The notes beneath the pieces are model-generated. The model did not search any database and had not been told where the DNA came from. It saw only the letters and a program-made list of their open reading frames with translations. Position numbers and translations under genes: made by a program. A DNA stretch of 21,953 nt from an uncultured Prevotella sp. (GTDB lineage: Bacteria; Bacteroidota; Bacteroidia; Bacteroidales; Bacteroidaceae), in contig CAJKDU010000039.1 of the NCBI GenBank assembly GCA_905198745.1, forward strand, positions 1 through 21,953, read 5' to 3'. This document shows, piece after piece, positions 16,573 to 21,953 of the stretch (positions within the stretch are counted from its first letter, which is position 1; each line of letters begins with the position of its first letter).

Positions 16573-17211
16573 TTAAATGTAATATTCAGCCGAATCCACG
16601 AGTCCTGCCCGCAGGGCATACTTGGTAGCTTCGTGCACGTTGTTCACGCCCAGTTTGCGGAAGATGTTCTTGCGGTGGGTGTTGATGGTATGGAAACTGG
16701 AAATGCGCTTCTCGGCTATCTCCTTGGTGGTCATGCCCAAGGAAATGTCTATCAGAATCTCACGCTCTGTCTTGGTGAGGTTCACCGGTTCATGCTCTTC
16801 CTCACGCGGAGCAAGAAGAAGTTCGGTAACGCGTTGGCATATGAACCTATGTCCCTGCAAGGCATACTGTATAGCTGTCTTTATTTCACCGAGTGGCGAC
16901 TCCTTGAGCACCACACTGATAAGTTTGCTTGAAGCTATCACCTTGCGCACGAAGTCAACACTAAGGTCTTCGCTGAACAAGATGAGGCTTGCCTTACGAA
17001 AGCGCTGTCCGATAATGAGCAACTCTTCCACGTCGTTGATATCAAAAAGCGTGTAGTCCAGTATGACCAGACTATCGGGCATGGCTTTAAGAAACTCCAC
17101 CAAGTCGGCTTTGTCTTCTGCGTATTTACATTCACAACCGTCCATTCCTTGGACGATATACATCAGTCCCGCACGGGTGATGTCTTGTCTATCAGCCAGT
17201 ATGACATTCAT
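16573..17211 (-). CDS. Response regulator, NarL/LuxR type, orphan
   Basis: The 212-aa protein has a receiver domain (1-120) with Asp 7, phospho-acceptor Asp 52 (ILDYT), Ser 80 and Lys 103, then a LuxR-type helix-turn-helix (about 143-205; TKTEREILIDISLGMTTKEI, then INTHRKNIFRKLGV). I start at the ATG at 17211; a TTG six bases upstream is a less likely start. An AGGAGA sequence lies about 8 nt before it. No histidine kinase is in the window, so its partner is elsewhere or absent. Relatives control stress and virulence genes; targets here are unknown. Confidence 0.9.
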   Translation of the reverse strand: MNVILADRQDITRAGLMYIVQGMDGCECKYAEDKADLVEFLKAMPDSLVILDYTLFDINDVEELLIIGQRFRKASLILFSEDLSVDFVRKVIASSKLISVVLKESPLGEIKTAIQYALQGHRFICQRVTELLLAPREEEHEPVNLTKTEREILIDISLGMTTKEIAEKRISSFHTINTHRKNIFRKLGVNNVHEATKYALRAGLVDSAEYYI

Positions 17212-17283
17212 TCTCAATCTCTCCTATTTTTGGTTCCACGAAATTTATCCGGCTGTATCAGGGTAAGTATATGTGTGTTGTGT

Positions 17284-17769
17284 CTACATGGGTATCCACT
17301 CTTCATTCTCCACCTCACAGGTGACGAATCCCATCTCCTTGGCTTTTTCCGGTCCAAAAGTGAAATAGACGGCGTCTGCTTCGTCACAGAGTTCGCCATT
17401 TCCGTTCTCCACCACAACGTGGACTGTAACCAAATTACGCACTTGGCGCGTTATATGGGCACGAAGAGTGATACCTGTATCGTTGGACATAAGCGGTCGC
17501 TTGTAGCGAACCTCAAGTTTACTGGTCACTCCACAAGTCTGCAATTTGCGAAAAATTACCCAACCGGCAGTTTCATCTATGAGTGTGCTGATGATGCCGC
17601 CATGCATGGTATTGATCCAGCCCTGATAGTTCCTGTTAGGTTTCCAGAAAGAAACGATGTCGTCACCGTCCTCAAAGAACTCCATATGAAGTCCGAAAGG
17701 ATTGTCGGGTGAGCAACCAAAGCAGTTGTAACCTTCCTTGTGAAGCCAAGGATTCTTGATTTTTCTCAT
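17284..17769 (-). CDS. Hotdog-fold thioesterase, PaaI-like
   Basis: The 161-aa protein probably hydrolyses an acyl-CoA or acyl-ACP thioester in the cytoplasm. The key motif HGGIISTLIDETAGW (56-70) contains the His-Gly-Gly and the acidic residues (Asp 65, Glu 66) of the hotdog active site, followed by the family strands SKLEVRYKRPL. An N-terminal NCFGC motif (15-19) is common in relatives. The natural substrate cannot be read from sequence. It lies 105 bp after the DUF5686 gene, with a structured leader directly before the ATG. Confidence 0.87.
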   Translation of the reverse strand: MRKIKNPWLHKEGYNCFGCSPDNPFGLHMEFFEDGDDIVSFWKPNRNYQGWINTMHGGIISTLIDETAGWVIFRKLQTCGVTSKLEVRYKRPLMSNDTGITLRAHITRQVRNLVTVHVVVENGNGELCDEADAVYFTFGPEKAKEMGFVTCEVENEEWIPM

Positions 17770-17771
17770 AC

Positions 17772-17836
17772 GCTTCAGCTTTTACGATTAACTTATGCTG
17801 CCTCGCGACGAGGCTTAAACGCATAATGGCTGAAGA
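17772..17836 (-). other. Nested inverted repeats forming a structured leader
   Basis: Three nested helices can form: CTTCAGC (17773-17779) with GCTGAAG (17829-17835), TTATGC (17793-17798) with GCATAA (17821-17826), and GCCTCG (17800-17805) with CGAGGC (17809-17814) around a CGA loop. On the minus strand the structure ends about 3 nt before the thioesterase ATG. No T-run follows, so an element in the leader RNA is more likely than a terminator. It matches no riboswitch that I recognise. Confidence 0.5.
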
Positions 17837-17874
17837 AGCCGCGACAGCCTCTCCAACCATTTATGGTATTTTCT

Positions 17875-20415
17875 TTAGAATGTAATGCGGAACATGAACC
17901 TGATGCCTTGCTTGTTGGCAGTGGGCAAGTCCAGATAGTTGAGTCGACGCACATACTCCACATGAAGAATCTTGAAGATGTTGTGTATGCCGACCAGCAC
18001 CTCAACATAGGGACGATGCGGGTTCATCACATAGCTACCATCCGGGAATTCCATCAGCACCGGGTCACCGGGATGGAGCGCAGGATTGTTCTTGTCCGTC
18101 AGTTTGCCCCAAAGACACTTCACGCCAAGGAACTCGCGCCACTTTAGTTTCTTGAGCAGAGGTATGCGGTTGAATATTTTGCCGTTGAGATCCCACGACA
18201 AATCCAGACTGGCATAGCGGTCGTTCAGGAACTCCATGTTGTTCAACAGGTTGAAAGTCTCATCTTCCAGGATATACGACATGTTGGCAGCTGGCATGAT
18301 GAGCAACGGGAACGGTACCTTATTCCACTGTGCACCACCTTTTAGATAGACGTCTATCTTTCCCCAACTCTTCATCCAAAAACGCTTGTAGATGGATGCC
18401 TCTGTGAAGTTCGACTTGTAATCACCACCGAGAAAGTCCTTGAATCCCATCGTATGGCTGATGCTGAAGATTGGAGCGTCGAGGTTGATGGGAAGTCTGC
18501 GCTGCTTGGTGTTGATATAAGTGCGCCCTGGAGAGAACGTGAGGTCTACTGAAGCCTCTGTAGTGCGAAACTTGGAGTCTTCAAGAGTGGCAAGAGGACG
18601 GAAAGCCATGGTACCTGCCGACTGGTTCTCCTCAGTTTTTAAAGCGGCCTGGATGCGCAGTCCCCACACTTCTTCCCAATCAAAGCTAAACTTCTGGCGG
18701 TTGTAGAACTGCATGTTCTTAGAGTCTGTCCACTTGAAAGCCGTGAAGACATTATCCTTGTCTGTCTTGATATATTTGTCTGAAGGATATTCTATATCAT
18801 AGGTCGACTCGAGTGTAAGCGTGCGCTTGGGGAACTCACGGGGCAGATAGTTCTTCTTATTGAATGAATAGGTGACTGCCCCACGGTAATAGTTCTTGTG
18901 CGTGTTCCAGCCATGGGCATAGTAGCCCTCGAGGAACCAATGCTTACTTAAGTTGGCAGTGGTCTGCGCACTGACACGCGTACGGAGTCCGTCAATGAAA
19001 TTCTTGGATATCATGGTGTTGATAGGACCGATATCCACCTTGCTCGGATGCTTTTCGGTTCCGGTCTCCACAAAGTTCTCTATGAAAGCCTTGGCACCAA
19101 ACATGATAAACTTGAAACCTTTGATTTGCTCAAGGTTATGTATGAACTTGTCCATTGAGCTCTCACCTTTGGTCAAGTTCACGGCACGATACTTGTCCCA
19201 GAAAACTTCGTCCTTCATCATGGCGTCTGCCTCATGGCGTTCCTTAGCCTTGCCCTTGAAGAGTTTGTTGGGGAGCGGATCAAAGACATAGTCACTGTTG
19301 CGTGTGGTACGCATCACGACGAACTTGCTAAGGAACTTGGCAAGTTTCATTTCCACCATCATATCGTCGCGCGTTAGCACCCACTCGCCGTCAGGCAGCT
19401 TGGTGTACTCCTGCTGAATCTGCAGATTGTCGACGAAGTTCACATCCGAGCGTTTGGGAATGGTGAGGTTGCACTTCTTCACATGGAGCGTGGAGTCTGT
19501 GAGCACCCATATCTCTCCCCGGAAACCAAAGTCCTGCTGGTTGTTGGGCAGGAACTGCAGGTGATAGCACTGGTCGCGGTCGATGTAGACCGTGTCCACA
19601 ATGTAATAGCGATAGAAAGCCACAGCATCCTTTCCTATAGGACTGGTAAAGGGATACTGGAGAAGACGCACTTGGTCATCATAGATGTCCACGTCCGTAA
19701 AACAGTCCTTCAGAGCTGTGTTGAGTATGTCGCCGGTCTCGATGAGTTGGTTCACGCCCGTCGAATTCTGCCCCATGATAATATCGCGCGTAGTCTTGGG
19801 GTTGCGACGATAAAGTTTCTGGGTTACAGTCTCGTCGACGGAGAGAGGAAGGATAAGCTTGTTGGTCCATGGATTGGTTTCTATCTGGTCTATAATCCAC
19901 TGCTTGCTCTTCTTCTCCTCAAGTTTGGAAGCATTGACCTCGTTTTCTGCGAGGGTGAGCTTCTGATATTTTGTATATTGATAATAGTCATGGTTGTCGA
20001 GGTCAGTGCGCTTCTTGGCGGCAATGACCCTCTTCATAAGTTCCACGGCGGGATTGTCCTTGCGCTTGTATTTCTTGCGCTTGGCTTTCACTACAACATT
20101 GCCGAGCATCTTGGAGTCTGGGGTGAGACACACGTGAAGTTCGGCAGGAGTCTTTTCCTGAATGAGAATGCGCTGCGACTTGTAGCCTATCGCAGAGATG
20201 GTGAGGTAATGGCCGGTCTTCTTCTCTATGGTGAAGACACCTGACACATTACTTGACTTGGCGATGCGGAGGTCTTTGTATGCCACACTGGCAAATGCAA
20301 TGCTGTCGCCGGTGGCGGCATCAACCACAAAACCCTTAATCTGTGCGTTGGCCGCAGTGGCCAGCGCACAGAGTAGGATGATAATAAATGCTTTAATTTT
20401 AATCGATTTCTTCAT
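17875..20415 (-). CDS. DUF5686 outer-membrane protein with carboxypeptidase-regulatory-like domain
   Basis: The 846-aa protein has a signal peptide (MKKSIKIKAFIIILLCALATAANA), then a carboxypeptidase-regulatory-like beta-sandwich (about 25-112: IKGFVVDAATGDSIAFASV, GYKSQRILI), then the long DUF5686 region. The C-terminal half is rich in alternating beta strands and the protein ends FMFRITF, a terminal aromatic typical of outer-membrane barrels. The family is widespread in Bacteroidota; I know of no assigned function. Its ATG lies inside the 3' end of the inositol-phosphate synthase gene (17-bp overlap), so the two are probably co-translated. Confidence 0.87.
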   Translation of the reverse strand: MKKSIKIKAFIIILLCALATAANAQIKGFVVDAATGDSIAFASVAYKDLRIAKSSNVSGVFTIEKKTGHYLTISAIGYKSQRILIQEKTPAELHVCLTPDSKMLGNVVVKAKRKKYKRKDNPAVELMKRVIAAKKRTDLDNHDYYQYTKYQKLTLAENEVNASKLEEKKSKQWIIDQIETNPWTNKLILPLSVDETVTQKLYRRNPKTTRDIIMGQNSTGVNQLIETGDILNTALKDCFTDVDIYDDQVRLLQYPFTSPIGKDAVAFYRYYIVDTVYIDRDQCYHLQFLPNNQQDFGFRGEIWVLTDSTLHVKKCNLTIPKRSDVNFVDNLQIQQEYTKLPDGEWVLTRDDMMVEMKLAKFLSKFVVMRTTRNSDYVFDPLPNKLFKGKAKERHEADAMMKDEVFWDKYRAVNLTKGESSMDKFIHNLEQIKGFKFIMFGAKAFIENFVETGTEKHPSKVDIGPINTMISKNFIDGLRTRVSAQTTANLSKHWFLEGYYAHGWNTHKNYYRGAVTYSFNKKNYLPREFPKRTLTLESTYDIEYPSDKYIKTDKDNVFTAFKWTDSKNMQFYNRQKFSFDWEEVWGLRIQAALKTEENQSAGTMAFRPLATLEDSKFRTTEASVDLTFSPGRTYINTKQRRLPINLDAPIFSISHTMGFKDFLGGDYKSNFTEASIYKRFWMKSWGKIDVYLKGGAQWNKVPFPLLIMPAANMSYILEDETFNLLNNMEFLNDRYASLDLSWDLNGKIFNRIPLLKKLKWREFLGVKCLWGKLTDKNNPALHPGDPVLMEFPDGSYVMNPHRPYVEVLVGIHNIFKILHVEYVRRLNYLDLPTANKQGIRFMFRITF

Positions 20416-21706
20416 CTGCTTCGTATCCGCCCATTTCGCGGATTGCGTTCTTCAGCATCGTGTACTGCTGATAGAGGTTGTTGACTGCCTGCTCGCCACG
20501 CGTATAGTCGTGCATAGGACTCTTGAGATAGAAACTCAAGAAGCGCTGTATGCCATAACGTCCGGCACGTGCTGCAAGGTCGGAGAGGAGGCAGAGGTCG
20601 AGCAACAGCGGTGCGGCGAGGATTGAGTCACGGCACAGGAAGTTGATCTTGATCTGCATGGGATAGCCCATCCATCCGAAGATATCTATGTTATCCCATC
20701 CCTCCTTGTTGTCGTTGCGAGGAGGATAATAATTAATACGTACTTTATGATAATAGTCCTTATAGAGGTCTGGCTGCTTGTCAGCCTCAAGGATAGTTTC
20801 GAGTGTAGAGAGCTTACTCACCTCCTTGGTGTGGAAGTTAGCCGGCTCATCGAGCACCAAGCCGTCGCGGTTGCCGAGGATGTTGGTTGAGAACCAGCCA
20901 CTCAAGCCGAGGCAACGGGTGCCGAGGATAGGAGCAAAACCACTTTTGACGAGTGTCTGTCCTGTCTTGAAGTCCTTGCCTGAAATCGGCATCTTGGTCT
21001 TCTCTGCGAGTTCCCACATAGCGGGAATGTCGACTGTTGTATTTGGAGCGCCCATGATGAAGGGGGCACCCTCCATAAGGGCAGCGTAGGCATAGCACAT
21101 GGAAGGAGCGATATGCTCACGATCGTCGGCCTTCATGGCCTTCTCAAGTGCTTCGAGCGTGCCGTGTACGGGCTCGTAAACCGGCACATAGATTTCGGTA
21201 GAAGCGGCCCAAATGACTACAATGCGTGCACACTGGTTTTTCTCCTTGAATTCACGGATGTCCTGGCGCAGAGCTTCAGCCATTTCCCAGCGGGTCTTGC
21301 AGTCCTTCACATTGTCGCCGTCCAGACGCTTGGCATAGTTCTTGTCGAAGGCTGCCTTCATGGGCACAATCTTCTCCAGTTCGTCACGAACAGGCTCAAT
21401 ATCCTTTTCCTTGAGCACCTCGGCATACATGGCAGCCTGATAAGCATTCTGGGGATAAACATCCCAAGTGCCGAACACAATGTCGTCGAGCTTGGTCAAA
21501 GGAACTATATCTGCGTAGTGGAGGTATTTCTTGTCGGCTCCACGTCCCACTCTAATCTTGTCATACTGGGTCATCGACCCCACAGGCTTTGAAAGCCCTT
21601 TTCTAACACTCAGGACACCAGTCATGAAAGTGGTGGACACAGCGCCACATCCCACAACCAAAATGCCCAATTTGCCGTCTGCCGGCTTTACATTTGTTTG
21701 TTTCAT
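20399..21706 (-). CDS. ino1: myo-Inositol-1-phosphate synthase
   Basis: The 435-aa enzyme converts glucose-6-phosphate to myo-inositol-1-phosphate with bound NAD, the first step of inositol-lipid synthesis. Seen motifs are the Rossmann loop VVGCGAVST (17-25), SGKDFKTGQT (242-251), NYYPPRNDNKEGWDNIDIFGW (325-345) and the catalytic segment KINFLCRDSILAAPLLLDL (353-371). Its length is close to that of other bacterial enzymes and shorter than the about 510-530 aa eukaryotic forms. The start is the ATG at 21706, about 110 nt downstream of a consensus promoter. It shares the transcript with the DUF5686 gene and likely feeds the nucleotidyltransferase/phosphatidyltransferase operon on the other strand. 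Confidence 0.95.
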   Translation of the reverse strand: MKQTNVKPADGKLGILVVGCGAVSTTFMTGVLSVRKGLSKPVGSMTQYDKIRVGRGADKKYLHYADIVPLTKLDDIVFGTWDVYPQNAYQAAMYAEVLKEKDIEPVRDELEKIVPMKAAFDKNYAKRLDGDNVKDCKTRWEMAEALRQDIREFKEKNQCARIVVIWAASTEIYVPVYEPVHGTLEALEKAMKADDREHIAPSMCYAYAALMEGAPFIMGAPNTTVDIPAMWELAEKTKMPISGKDFKTGQTLVKSGFAPILGTRCLGLSGWFSTNILGNRDGLVLDEPANFHTKEVSKLSTLETILEADKQPDLYKDYYHKVRINYYPPRNDNKEGWDNIDIFGWMGYPMQIKINFLCRDSILAAPLLLDLCLLSDLAARAGRYGIQRFLSFYLKSPMHDYTRGEQAVNNLYQQYTMLKNAIREMGGYEADEEID

Positions 21707-21824
21707 TTGCGGTTTTATCTTTATTTATAAAGTAATATTGGTATAATGCATTTTTCTCTCTGTACGAGGCAAATCCGCGCGCCACGCAAAAGAACGTACG
21801 GAAACTAACTCGCCAATCAAGGTG

Positions 21825-21856
21825 CAAAATTAATATTAAAAGGTGAAAAGCGCAAA
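21825..21856 (-). promoter_or_regulatory. Promoter of the inositol-phosphate synthase gene
   Basis: On the minus strand TTTG (21856-21853), 20 nt and TAATTTTG (21832-21825) match the Bacteroidota consensus. The predicted start near 21818 gives an AT-rich leader of about 110 nt. Confidence 0.65.
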
Positions 21857-21908
21857 TAAAACGCTGAATATCTACAAAGTTTTCAGAAATATAGAGGAAT
21901 TAGTACTG

Positions 21909-21925
21909 ATGCGATAAAATCGCAT
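21909..21925. repeat. Inverted repeat upstream of the inositol-phosphate synthase promoter
   Basis: ATGCGAT, spacer AAA, ATCGCAT is a perfect 7-bp dyad about 53 bp upstream of the -33 box. It could be a regulator site or the end of a gene beyond the window. The remaining bases to the right edge show no gene. Confidence 0.5.
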
Positions 21926-21953
21926 GGTTATTAAAATTCATCAAATAAAGTGA

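Noticed and set aside
19483..20244. 253-aa plus-strand open frame
   Set aside because: Antisense to the DUF5686 gene; its Val/Leu-rich translation has no recognised domain.

Overview
The window looks like chromosomal DNA from a Bacteroidota species, most plausibly Prevotella or a close relative. The grounds are several promoters of the form TTTG/TTG-N19-20-TAnnTTTG, a DUF5686 outer-membrane protein, a GH31 enzyme with a PA14 insert resembling the Bacteroides alpha-xylosidase, and a bacterial myo-inositol-1-phosphate synthase. The genus is an inference. The first base falls inside a tandem repeat, so the left edge may be a contig end.

Layout. (1) 1-549 holds no gene I can support. It contains 22-bp tandem repeats, a long hairpin and degenerate 11-bp repeats. 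(2) 550-8757, minus strand, is one tight operon: a LacI-family regulator, a GH31 alpha-xylosidase-like enzyme, a GH2 beta-galactosidase-like enzyme and a GH78 alpha-L-rhamnosidase-like enzyme. All three hydrolases carry export signals, and the set could trim branched plant oligosaccharides such as xyloglucan fragments. A canonical promoter with an overlapping LacI-type near-palindrome lies before the regulator. (3) 8758-9411 is an intergenic region with a possible small RNA, a perfect 26-bp palindrome and a strong promoter facing right. (4) 9412-13633, plus strand, is a four-gene lipid head-group operon: a sugar nucleotidyltransferase fused to an ATP-grasp-like domain, a CDP-alcohol phosphatidyltransferase, a flippase-like membrane protein and a HAD phosphatase. 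It ends in a 16-bp-stem hairpin. (5) 13679-17769, minus strand, holds a small lipoprotein, a dicarboxylate/amino-acid symporter, an AT-rich secreted YD-like protein, an orphan NarL/LuxR-type response regulator and a hotdog thioesterase. (6) 17875-21706, minus strand, holds a DUF5686 outer-membrane protein overlapped by the upstream myo-inositol-1-phosphate synthase, driven by a canonical promoter near the right edge.

Main biological reading. Inositol-phosphate synthase (from 6) together with a nucleotidyltransferase and a CDP-alcohol phosphotransferase (from 4) suggests phosphatidylinositol or inositol-lipid synthesis. In the proposed route inositol-1-phosphate is activated to CDP-inositol and then transferred to a lipid alcohol, avoiding a phosphatidylinositol-phosphate intermediate. 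I recall that a second, PIP-independent route has been proposed for Prevotella. The ATP-grasp fusion, the flippase-like protein and the HAD enzyme would be its less understood parts. The head group is inferred from context and is not proven by the sequence.
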